Origin: Malachius bipustulatus
Taxonomy: Eukaryota > Arthropoda > Insecta > Coleoptera > Melyridae
NCBI GenBank assembly: GCA_910589415.1
Contig: OU342630.1
Location: 87,664,186 to 87,728,185 of the forward strand
Direction of reading: 5' to 3'
Length of the DNA stretch: 64,000 nucleotides
The notes beneath the pieces were generated by a model. It was not told the DNA's origin. It did not search any database and was given only the letters and a program-made list of their open reading frames with translations. The translations under genes were made by a program, and so were the position numbers. Of the stretch, positions 46,110-55,694 are shown one piece after another. Every line of letters starts with the position of its first letter. Position 1 is the stretch's first letter.

Positions 46110-46500
46110 GATGGCAAAAGAGAACACGACTTTTGAATCAACTGCTGGCGGATTGTTGGAATATGCAAGAGACTTACAGGTAATCGCTCAACCGCGGTGA
46201 TCAATTTTGATTGCTATTTTTTGATCTGATAATGTTCCAAAAAAAATCTCCTGCCACACCTGGATGGTTTCCTGCGCGATGTGGTCATCTTGCTGAAACC
46301 ACATACTCTGAACTGAAGGTCATAAAAATCCCTTATCATATTGCGATAACGGTTGCTATTGATTGTAACAGCTTTTACGACTTGTTTTTTTTTTATAAAT
46401 GTGGTCCAGCAATTACGCCAGCCCAATCTACACCAAGTGACTTTCTGTGTATTAATTTGTTCTCATGAATTAGTCCAGGATTCTCAGCAGCCCATATTCT
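46110..46500 (-). mobile_element. Tc/mariner-like transposase relic
   Basis: On the minus strand, across frames: ENPGLIHENKLIHRKSL (about 46480), WAGVIAGPHL, QVVKAVTINSNRYRNMIRDF (about 46350), then MWFQQDDHIAQETI (about 46300) and YSNNPPAVDSK (about 46165). This matches the catalytic region of the 'MWFQQDGA.CHTA' transposases that carry a DUF4817 N-terminus. The block between the second and third acidic residues (PPRS.DLTPLD) is missing, so it is inactive. It abuts the R1-like relic. Confidence 0.7.
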
Positions 46501-46569
46501 ACAGTTATAAGTAGGTATGATACTCGTCTTGTGAGGTTCACAGTTTCATCGCTATCAGGTTGGAGGCCA

Positions 46570-47850
46570 TATCACGTAACTTGGAGAAATTATTGACAAG
46601 TTAAACTTCGGTCAACACGTCCAGCATACTGTCAGGAAAACAATACAAAGACTTTCATCCTTGTTGAGGCTGATGCCAAACATAGCAGGACCCAGCACAC
46701 TATATGAAGTCATAGAGTCCAATAATAGTGCTATACGCTTCACCGATATGGCACAGCGTTATAAGACCAAAGAAACACAAACTCAGACTAGATGGGATAC
46801 AAAGGAGGCAACTCCTGGAAGTCATAAGCGGATATAGAACGATGTCGACAGGTATTATCACGAGTGCCACTCATATGCCTGCTAATAAGAGAAAAATCCC
46901 GATTATGGTTACAATAACAGAGTAAGGCTAGAAGAAAGGGAACAAACCTTGAACAACTGGCAGTCATATGGAAGAACGCATCCAACACGGCTAAATGGAC
47001 ATTAGAAACCTCATAAAATATCTCAAGAAATGGACAAGATGCAAACATCACAGACCGGACTATTTCCTAACTCAGTTTCTGTCTGGGCATGGATCTTTTA
47101 GAACCTACCTAGCAAGGATTGGTAAAAAGGAGGACGCAAGCTGCCTATTCTGCGGGGGAAAGGACAATCCGGGCCACGCAGTTTTCCCAAGCACAAAGTG
47201 GCAACAGAAGAGAACAGCAGGAGAGTAGACTGGATATAAATATCCGGGCAAAAATATGACGGGGTCTTCTGAAATCTGGTAAACCAGTCCACTGTTTTGT
47301 AAGGGAAGTGATAATGGAAAAGGGACAACACGAACCGCAAGAGCAGCAAGAACGGAGAGCGACAGATAACGTGGACTAAGAGAATCAACTAAAGGAAATA
47401 AAGCTACGACAGGTTTCCGAAGCATGCAACACAAGGCGTTTCCGGATACCCGGGAAGCGACGAGGAGGGGTGTTTCGGCCGGCGAAGGTCCGGCTTAACC
47501 TTGTCAGGGGAAAACCATGCCAGGGTGTCCATAAAGGGTTTCCCCTCCGCCACAAAAAGGTGGACTGCCATTTCCAACCATCTGGGTGGACACGTGTACT
47601 TCCCTGTGGTGCCAGGGGGAAATTAAGTAAACTCTCCCTATTTGCCACTTGCCAGAGCTATAACATCTTTTTTTATATAAAATCTCTTCAATTTAATGAA
47701 ATTACCTTCGCAAATATGTACACGTTTCTTATGAAAAAAAGAATCTTTTGAATATAAAAAATGTGTGGACCCAAGAGGGTGGACAGTGTTTAGTTACGTG
47801 ATGCATGTGGTAATTGTGTTCACCCCAATTGGATAAAGACTTTAAATAAA
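46570..47850 (+). mobile_element. R1-clade non-LTR retrotransposon, 5'-truncated
   Basis: Translation gives the end of an R1-type ORF2. LNFGQHVQHTV and LSSLLRLMPNIAGP (46600-46690) come first, then MLYASPIWHSVIRPKKHKLR (46728), GIQRRQLLEVISGYRTMSTG, DYFLTQFLSGHGSFRTYLAR (about 47060) and the zinc-knuckle CLFCGGKDNPGHAVF (47141-47185). The last Cys of the CCHC is absent (PSTKW where 'ECPRW' is usual), and there are frameshifts. A GC-rich 3' UTR-like tract (47220-47640) and a tail ending near 'ttaaataaaatc' (47843) follow. R1 elements normally sit in 28S rDNA; no rDNA is seen here. Confidence 0.8.
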
Positions 47851-48543
47851 ATCAAAATAAACATGGCTATTTATTGGTATTACTTATGATGACAGGTTTT
47901 GAAGCATTCACAAAGCATTCACAAAGTAAAAATTCTTGCAGATAGTTCCACATTGATCTATTATCTTGTTTTTCTTTGTTTTTTCAAAAAACACAGTAAT
48001 AAGAAAGAGCTAAGCAAATTTTACTGTAATATGTACTTTCTTATCGCTTAGTAGAATACCAAAATCAATTTGTAAAGTAGAAAAGTGTTAACGCTTAGAA
48101 TGCAAAGATAATCATTTCTTCGTAACTGAGTTCATAATTTTTTAGCTCAAAAGTAAAAGAATTTTCAAATTACCTTCAGGTATTTTATATTTCTTAGAAG
48201 TCTTTTGATGGGGTCGTCTGGAAGGTTAAAAAGTGTTTTTGTTTATCTGGAGTTTTCTACTAGGAACAAAATGCAGGTGAGCTTGAACTGTGCCTCTAAA
48301 GTTAATGGGCCCTTCGACAGGCGTATAGCTGTGTCAACAGAAAAGGCTCGTTTGTTTTTATTTGCTTATCCTTTGTCTCTTTCATGGCATAAACATTCCC
48401 TCCAGGTATCGATAGGACGCATATAAGGGCCCGAACGGAGCCATGGCGGCTATATCCGTAGGCATTCTGGATTAAACATCGATATAATACCTATCTGGCT
48501 TATCTATACAGTATACACGACAACTTTTTGATGTTCTAGGAAA

Positions 48544-48738
48544 ATGGAATTCTGGGTTAAAAAGAACACTCTCTCTGTTGAAACGGATGAATTTATTTAT
48601 AACTTTTTTGATCCTGTGAGTGGTAAAAACAACTTTTTTGATCCTGTAGGGGGTAAAAACATCATGTCAAAATTATTAATTTATTTTGGTAACTATGTAT
48701 ATATAGACAGCCGTCATTTCAATAGCAGTATGTCCTGA
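48544..48738 (+). CDS. Possible 64-residue ORF with internal duplication
   Basis: ATG in strong context (aaaATGG), 10 bp after a 'gatgttctag' acceptor-like site. Near its middle the frame contains two tandem copies of a 28-bp unit (48602-48660), giving FFDPVSGKN then FFDPVGGKN. No family is recognised. The repeat could equally be noncoding. Treat it as a weak exon candidate. Confidence 0.25.
   Translation: MEFWVKKNTLSVETDEFIYNFFDPVSGKNNFFDPVGGKNIMSKLLIYFGNYVYIDSRHFNSSMS
48602..48660 (+). repeat. Two tandem copies of a 28-bp unit
   Basis: 'acttttttgatcctgt' plus 'ggtaaaaaca' repeated once, with four differences. Confidence 0.8.
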
Positions 48739-48865
48739 AATATCTCATTAATATTTCCTATAATAAACAATAACGAATTTTTAGACCCTCAATTTCAATT
48801 TATTGAGCCTTAACAACCTGGAATTGATTTTGTCAAGTCAATTAGGTGTGATCAAGTAAGTTTTG

Positions 48866-48884
48866 CCCCCCCCCCCCCCCCCCC
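48866..48884 (+). repeat. C19 homopolymer
   Basis: Uninterrupted run of 19 C. Confidence 0.95.
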
Positions 48885-49535
48885 TTCAAATCTAAGTCTC
48901 TATAAGGTAACCCTAAAAATTAAATTAATCCTAAATTGAAAATCATTTTTCAATACCTCTCTCTAAATGAGACCAATTAAGTAGTTGTATTTCAATATCC
49001 TTTGACAATTAGGTAAAGATTGTTGATCTTCAGCATTCTCAAGTCTATTTATTTGTTCATAAACGCTAAAAACCTAGTTTTCATTTGAAAAAAATCTCTT
49101 ATTGCACTTTATTAGATTTTCAAGTAATATTAAAAGATTAGTCTTATGACACAAAAATTTGAATCTGTAACTGCAAAACGTTCCTTCCTCCTCTCGGTTA
49201 TTTCCAGCAGTTTCGAGTCCCCATCCCTGGTCGGTTCCAGCGGTGATGTAATTAAACGCTCGCAGGCGGGGAGGTCCATTAAACACCGAGGCGAGTGTAT
49301 TGTGCGATGCTGGAGCCCTTCATTAATCTCACGGCACACCTAGATCTCGTCCTACCCTCCCCAACGCCCTAATACGGGGTGTTATTCACTTTATCACCTG
49401 CCTGGGACCAACCTCGGTCGTGTGATGTCTGGCTATCGATGGACTGCTATTGTTGCGGATGTTTGCATACACAATTTTAGAGAATACCTATTTAGGTCCA
49501 CGTCCTGGGGTTTTCCTAAATCAAATACCGTTTTT

Positions 49536-49839
49536 GTTCTGTAGTTGATGTAATTATTAGAGATCTCAATTATTTGGTTAACTCTTCATGTGGTATATAT
49601 TCTATTGTGTAATGCCTAGTATATTGTATACCTAGCCGGTAAAGTGGCACTTTTCAGGCCTCAAGAAGATATGGACAGGTGAGGCGCAGCCGAACCAGGC
49701 CACTTCTTGAGGCCTGAAAAGTGCCACTTTACCGGCTAGGTATACAATATACTAGGCATTACACAATAGGATATATACCTACCACATGAAAAGTGAACTA
49801 AATAATTGAGATCTCTAATAATTACATCAACTACAGAAC
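49536..49839. repeat. Near-perfect 304-bp palindrome
   Basis: The left arm 49536-49668 and the right arm 49703-49839 are reverse complements with very few differences ('gtatatattctattgtgt' against 'acacaataggatatatacct'). The 34-bp spacer (atatggacaggtgaggcgca...) is GC-rich. No TA-CAGGG ends are present. The right end overlaps a second inverted pair, 'ctttggtgcaaaaactaaat' (49839) and its complement at about 50079-50104. Confidence 0.9.
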
Positions 49840-50133
49840 TTTGGTGCAAAAACTAAATCAAATGATTATTGACGTATACTATTGACGTCCCCACTGACAC
49901 ATAATATGTCACAAACAGACTGTCTAAAATTTAAAACTACTCTAATTTTTGGGTAGGTAGTTAAGCGATGTCTTTAAAAAGATGTCCCACATGACCCTCA
50001 CAGGTTAACAGCGTCTACCACGTCAATCTTTGATATTTGACAAATAAATTTTACGTCACAAGGTGTTAAATTTATGATATTTGATTTAGTTTTTGCACCA
50101 AAGTTTTACTCATTCGGATCAAAATTTAAGATC

Positions 50134-50156
50134 GGGGGGGGGGGGGGGGGGGGGGG
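50134..50156 (+). repeat. G23 homopolymer
   Basis: Uninterrupted run of 23 G. It inflates the open frame 50074-50265, which should not be taken as a gene. Confidence 0.95.
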
Positions 50157-50754
50157 AACTCTCAACGTCTTTAAATCCCTCGTTTTCAAGATGCAGAGTG
50201 TCAAAATTTTCTACAAAAATGGGTTAATTTTTTTGGCATTTCGGAAATTGGTAAAGATATTTTGATGTAATTTGATATAAAATACACATGTTATATCGAG
50301 ATCCAATACGCAAAAATTCAGAGACTGAAATGTCTAACAAGGGCGAAGATACTGGGATCGCCCCCTTCTACCTCCTCATCATCTACGCCACTGGATATTT
50401 TTCTAATAGAAAAATTTAATTCTATCGTCAATTTAGGGGAAAAAGTTACTACTACAAAATGTTTACTGTGGACTGCGTTTTTTGATATTGGGGTTAATAA
50501 AGGTTAGGATATATATTTTCTTTGAGTAGTAGACGTAGTCAGCTACGAAAGTCAAAAATTCAAAATTCACCTCATGCTGTATTTCGACCTAACATGTGTC
50601 TATACCAAATGTCATCAAAAGATCTTGAAATATTTGCAAAGTATAAAACAAATTACCTAACACTTTTTTTATAAAAGTTTGACACAATGTATTTTGAAAA
50701 TGATGCATTTTAGGAGATATAGTTTTATATAAAGAGTTTTTTAATTATTTTACC
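50157..50754. other. Degenerate repeat-like stretch
   Basis: AT-rich, with a 'tacgccactgg' string (50383), the window's recurring CCAGTGGCGT end. No gene. Confidence 0.35.
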
Positions 50755-51703
50755 CACCTTGTAAAATTTTTATTAATTTGTGCGATTACAACCGAATTTT
50801 TTGAAATGGTTTTAAGAGCTTGATGAACTGTATTTTTGGATAAAAAAGCGTCTCATTCCTACAAAATTCAAGGCCTGGTAGATAATTGTTCACGTTTAGT
50901 CATGAAATTTCAAGAATTCATATAAACCTATTTTCACAAAAAGTCTGGGCACGCCACTGGATACACCATCTCTCAAAACGCTAATATAATAGTAAATTTT
51001 ATCAATAAGTGTTAAGTATAATAAAAGATTTTATAGCACAATTAAAAATATACAAAATATGTAGCAGTCGTTAGGTTACGTACAGCCCTTGAGGCTACTT
51101 GAAAAATTCTGACACTTAAGCTTTACCACAGCCATACAATATTTATTTTTTTAATGCAGACATTCTGGCTATTTTTTTTTTTTAATGAGAAAAAAGTTCT
51201 TGAACTTAGAATTCTTAATCCATCATGAATATGCCGTGGTAATATTACCTGTGTCCGTCATTTCGGAATCACAGTGTATATACCAAAAGGTATATAACCA
51301 AAAGGTACGATAAAATCATAAACAGGCTTCCATAAAACTTAGTATAGGATCGTTTCGACAGGTGGTTACTCCAGTGGCGTGCAATTTTTTTTTTAATCGC
51401 TAATAATATGAAATCTTGAAATTTGAACGTATCTATTAAATCGTTAATACTCGAAAGATTTTGAAAAATTTTTATATTGTACCATTTTGAGAGATGGTGT
51501 CATCCAGTGGCGTGCCAAGACTTTATCTAATAAAATTCAAAGTATCAATTATTTTTGAATTTTTACTATTAAGCACTAATGATCTAGGAGGCCTTTGATT
51601 TTGTAGGATTGAGACGATTTTTGCTCCAAAAAGTGAGTTCGTCAAGCTGTTATTAAGAAAAATCAGGTTGAAATTACACTATAAATAATAATTTTACAGG
51701 GTG
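50755..51703. repeat. Inside-out palindrome with about 240-bp arms
   Basis: The left arm 50755-51005 and the right arm 51480-51703 pair ('gtaaaattttta', 'cttgatgaact', 'cctacaaaattcaaggcct', 'gcacgccactggat', 'acaccatctctcaaaa'). At the outer edges CACCTTG|TA and TA|CAGGGTG point away from the centre, the reverse of the usual orientation. The centre includes 51070-51150, an inverted copy of 27690-27765. Confidence 0.75.
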
Positions 51704-51706
51704 ACT

Positions 51707-52991
51707 CAAGAACAAATGAGTGGTGACAGAGTGGTTAAATAATAAAATAATCAGGGTAGTTATTCTTGGGTGCATGTGTAGTCCAACAAAGGGATTAGCA
51801 GTCTCTATATTTCTATAATTACCGCACTTTCGGATTTGGTACAATCTTTCTTAAAGCGACTGTAATAGAAAACAACAACAATGGCTAATGAGCTTTAATG
51901 GTAACTTACTATCACAAATTCAAAGTATGGTAAACTTACTGAAATGTCAGGTTGTTCTCTAAAATACATAGATAGGGTGATTTTTATTTATACTATAAAT
52001 AACAATCATAAGAGGACTAATCAAAATCAAGAAATAATAATAAAAATTACAAAATAAAAAAAAATTATATAATATAAATAGCCTTGATCTCTTTAAATTT
52101 AACAAAACAATTAAAATTTAAAATAAATTAGCAGACATAAAAAAGTTATTAGTGGGTAAATAAAAACATTGAACAGAATATTACATTACATTGATAAATA
52201 CTAAGTATAACAATTGCACATAATGTTAAATAGGAAGCAATCGATTCCTGTAAGTACCCTTTACACTATCAAATAATAACGTCATCATTAGGGAAACCTC
52301 CTTGGCAAGCTTTGGCAAATAAACCCGTCAACAAACAACAAACATCTCGATAATAGGAGGGATGGAGAGTTCTCAGTTCTGACTGAAAAGGAAAATGTGC
52401 GTATGCACCGAGTTCAAGTAGAAAATTGTCTTGGACGCTTCTGGTGGAAAATACGATGCGTCACGATTCCGAGAATGCTGTTACTCTTATAAAGGTAATT
52501 TTAAAAAAAGACTTGAATTGAGAGCTTATCATTTGCAGCAGATTATTAATAGGGATATTTGTTTCAGCAAACATGGTTCACAAAAATTAAGTCCTAATTT
52601 AAATATTCAACCAATTCCTTCTCAACAACTGTCTATTTGACAAGAGAAAGAGTAGAATTTAACCACATTTTTTATGGAAATGAAATAATACGACTACTCA
52701 ATCTTTAATTTACTCAACTACTTACTTACTACCCAGCCGATAAGAATGTTGATGGACTCTTAGCTGTTTTTCAGATTTACTCTAGCATTTCATCAAAAAG
52801 AACATCAGAAATCTTTAAATGAACTTCATTTTAAAACTTTACTTTTAGTTTGGTAGCAGGCTGTTAGAGTTATAGAACAGAATTCACACAGATTAAAAAA
52901 AAAATTGTCGCATGTTTTCAAATTTAACGATTAAAAAAAAATCCAAAAGTATTGTGTATCTAGTAGTGTGGTGAAAACAACGTTCTATATA
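51707..52991. other. AT-rich stretch, nothing firm
   Basis: An outward CAGGGTGACTC end (51697) starts this stretch. The frame 52431-52640 opens with TTG; an ACTCTTATAAAG|GTAATT donor-like site lies inside it (52497), but no acceptor or motif supports an exon. Confidence 0.35.
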
Positions 52992-53867
52992 CAGGGTGTC
53001 CCAGCTTATTCGAAGCGGTCTCTGTAGGCCAAACGATGGACTTTTTCAAAAAACTTTTTGAAAATTCAAGTACAGAATCACAATGGCAATAATTTAAAAT
53101 TATTTTGCAGTATACAGAGTGTCCCATATGAGAGTGGCATATCAAAGTTATGTTTTTTTAAATGGAATGCTCCTATGTTATTGCATTTTTAGATTGTCTG
53201 AGAAGAGAAAATAAGATTGGCTTTGACAGTTGGTGTTTAAATTCTGAAGTTTTTGAGTTATAAACAAGTGAAAATCGTCATTTTTCAAGTTCAAGGCCCT
53301 GTACAACGAAAACGGCAGAAGATAGAGAAAAACGGCTTACATGTCCCTATTTTAACTTTTTATGTACTATCCTATGATGTAGATGAAATGTTTATACAGG
53401 GTGATAAAAAATTTGAAAATTCTGAGATTTCTCCACGCGTCGCCAAATAAAAAAATCAAAGAAAATACAAATTTTTCTACACCATAGGATAGTACATAAA
53501 AAGTTAAAATAGGGACATGTAAGCCGTTTTTCTCTATCTTTTGCCGTTTTCGTTGTACAGGGCCTTGAACTTGAAAAATGACGATTTTCACTTGTTTATA
53601 ACTCAAAAACTTCTGAATTTAAACACCAACTGTCACAGCCAATCTTATTTTCTCTTCTCAGACAATCTAAAAATGCAATAACATAGGAGCATTCCATTTA
53701 AAAAAACATAACTTTGATATGCCACTCTCATATGGGACACTCTGTATACTGCAAAATAATTTTAAATTATGGCCATTGTGATTGTGTACTTGAATTTTCA
53801 AAAAGTTTTTTGAAAAAGTGCATCGTTTGGCCTACAGAGACCGCTTCGAATAAGCTGGGACACCCTG
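52992..53867. mobile_element. 876-bp palindromic element, nested termini
   Basis: The outer ends are TA|CAGGGTGTCCCAGCTTATTC and GAATAAGCTGGGACACCCTG|TA. About 110 bp inside, a second symmetrical pair of termini reads TA|CAGAGTGTCCCATATGAG and its complement. The core inside that pair matches the 40108-40968 element closely, but the outer 110-bp arms are unrelated to that element's outer arms. The centre (53395-53460) is asymmetric. No transposase. Confidence 0.9.
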
Positions 53868-53871
53868 TATA

Positions 53872-54899
53872 CAGGTTGAGTCATTTTAATCTTCGAACGC
53901 GGATATCTCTTGTTGGTAAGTCAGATACAAAAAAAATGTGCACAAAAGTTGTTCAGGGCAATAATAGGGGTCGTCATCTGACTGTACTATAATGACATAG
54001 ACCTTGGGGACTAATTTCAAGGCCATTTGAAGGTGAAGGTTATTTTTTTGAATCAATTAATTAACATAATGAAATATAATTAAAAATAATAAATATATAA
54101 ATAAATAAATAAACACTAAAAAATAATACATAAATAAAAAATAAATAAAATTAACCCTGTGTATTATTGTTTTTATTGTTTTTTTTTTATGTTTTATTGT
54201 TTTTTTTTATTTTTATTGTATATTTCCTGAGAAAATCCAATAAGAATAGTTTTTACAGTTGCAGTTTAAAATGAGTAGGTTATGAGTTACAAACAGCTGA
54301 AAATCGCAATTTTTTATTTTGAAAGCAATGTACATCGTAAACGGCTTCCAGAAAACGGCTAACATGTCCCTATCTTAACTTTTCATATGTTATATCGTGT
54401 TACCCTAACTTACAGTGTACTTGAAATTGTTATTCATGGTGATTAAATCTGGTAAATAACTTCACTCTGTATTAAAATTAAAACCACATAGTAGGATACC
54501 ATATGAAAAGTTAAGATAAGGACATTATGTAAGCCGTTTTGAGACATTTGGAGCCGTTTCCGATGTATAAGTACAGCTTTAAAATAAAAATGAAAAACTA
54601 CTATTTTCAGTTGTTTATAGCTGGTAACCTACTTTAGACTGCAGATGTAAAAACCTATTATTGGATTTTCTCAGGAAAATAAAAAATAGTGTATTTTTTT
54701 GTTAAAAAATACACTAAAACAATAATATACGGGATGTACTATTTAAAAAATTACCTCCACCTTCCAATGGCCTCGAAATTGGCTCCCAAGATCAAAATCA
54801 TTTACAGTCAGATGACCTCCATTATTGTCCGGAAGAATTTTTTGTATCTGGCTTACAAACAGAGATATCCAGGGGCGAAGATTAAAATGACTCACCCTG
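53872..54899. mobile_element. 1.03-kb palindromic element abutting the previous one
   Basis: The ends are TA|CAGGTTGAGTCATTTTAATC and GATTAAAATGACTCACCCTG|TA. Only TATA separates it from the element ending at 53867. Inner arms (54225-54400; 54490-54665) are a diverged version of the shared core ('tcctgagaaaatcca', 'cctatcttaacttttcatat'). The left arm holds an extra A/T simple repeat (54057-54225), and the right arm has the 30-bp palindrome (54687-54716). Confidence 0.85.
54057..54225. repeat. A/T low-complexity tract
   Basis: (AAATA)n-like sequence passing into long T runs, inside the left arm of the 53872-54899 element and missing from its right arm. Confidence 0.85.
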
Positions 54900-55460
54900 T
54901 ATATACGTATATGTATATTCGTCTGAAACAACAAACTGCAGGTTTTTAATTAACATCTTGTTTAGTTTATTATATTACCACATAATTATCATTGGTTTCG
55001 TCGATCATAATTTTATCACAATTTCGTGGTTAAATTGTCTGATGTTTTTATCAGTATAAAAACTGTAAATGGTCATTAAAGATACGAGAATACTCGCCAT
55101 AATAATGTCACCGCGGGAAGATAATGCGTAGCATAATAATTTAATTTATCTTCAAATAGTTGTAACTCCTTCCGATGAAGGCTATAATCAAAAGAATATT
55201 TCAAGGCGCCTTGAAGTAGAGCGTTCAAAGTCGTCAGCAAACATGGGAATTGATCAAAAAATAAAATAATTATTATAATCAGCAAATTGCCATATCACGA
55301 AAAGTTAAGTAATAATTTGTTTTCAGTCTTATTTCATTAGGTAGATGTGGGGTATAATTAGTCCGACAATAAGGACCGTTATTTATTACCAACCCTCTTA
55401 AGAAAAGAATAGGCATCAGCTGGCAGCACTTTCCAAAACCGCGCATGACGTTCGGTGATG
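54900..55460. other. Spacer upstream of the ankyrin gene's 3' end
   Basis: No gene or repeat recognised. It is GC-poor up to about 55400. Confidence 0.4.
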
Positions 55461-55466
55461 TTTATT
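55461..55466 (-). promoter_or_regulatory. Candidate polyadenylation signal for the ankyrin gene
   Basis: AATAAA on the minus strand, about 230 nt beyond the stop codon at 55695-55697. It is the nearest canonical signal downstream. Confidence 0.5.
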
Positions 55467-55694
55467 TCCGGTTTGCAGCCAACAGCTGTCGGCTTTGAAC
55501 GCAACCAATCACTCCATAGTTTTTTGAATGAAAAAACATAGAAGTACAATTTTGTCTATTATAGACGATCGCAGTTTGACTATAATGATATCGAAAATAT
55601 TTTCTTTCCATAGATACAGTGATTTCAGGCTATGCATTGGCACAAATATCACTTTTCACTGCCCCCCTTTATGAATATAAGTAGAAGTTTTTCT

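Larger units (their letters stand above)
47851..49535. other. AT-rich stretch with GC-richer islands and tandem repeat
   Basis: Positions 49170-49470 are GC-richer and non-repetitive (gtcggttccagcggtgatgt; cgcaggcggggaggtccatt), a regulatory candidate. Near 48300-48470 a TATAAG (48423) precedes GC-rich sequence. A C19 run occupies 48866-48884. No gene is secure. Confidence 0.35.

Noticed and set aside
48867..50156. CRISPR or other regular short-repeat array
   Set aside because: No regularly spaced direct repeats with unique spacers were seen anywhere in the window.
50074..50265. Frame with a glycine run
   Set aside because: The glycines come from a G23 homopolymer; the frame has no other support.
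40352..53606. Similar peptides MSYKQVKIVIFQVQG... at 40352, 53253 and 53367 as a gene family
   Set aside because: They are translations of palindrome arms on both strands. The starts are TTG, and no conservation pattern beyond DNA repeat identity is seen.
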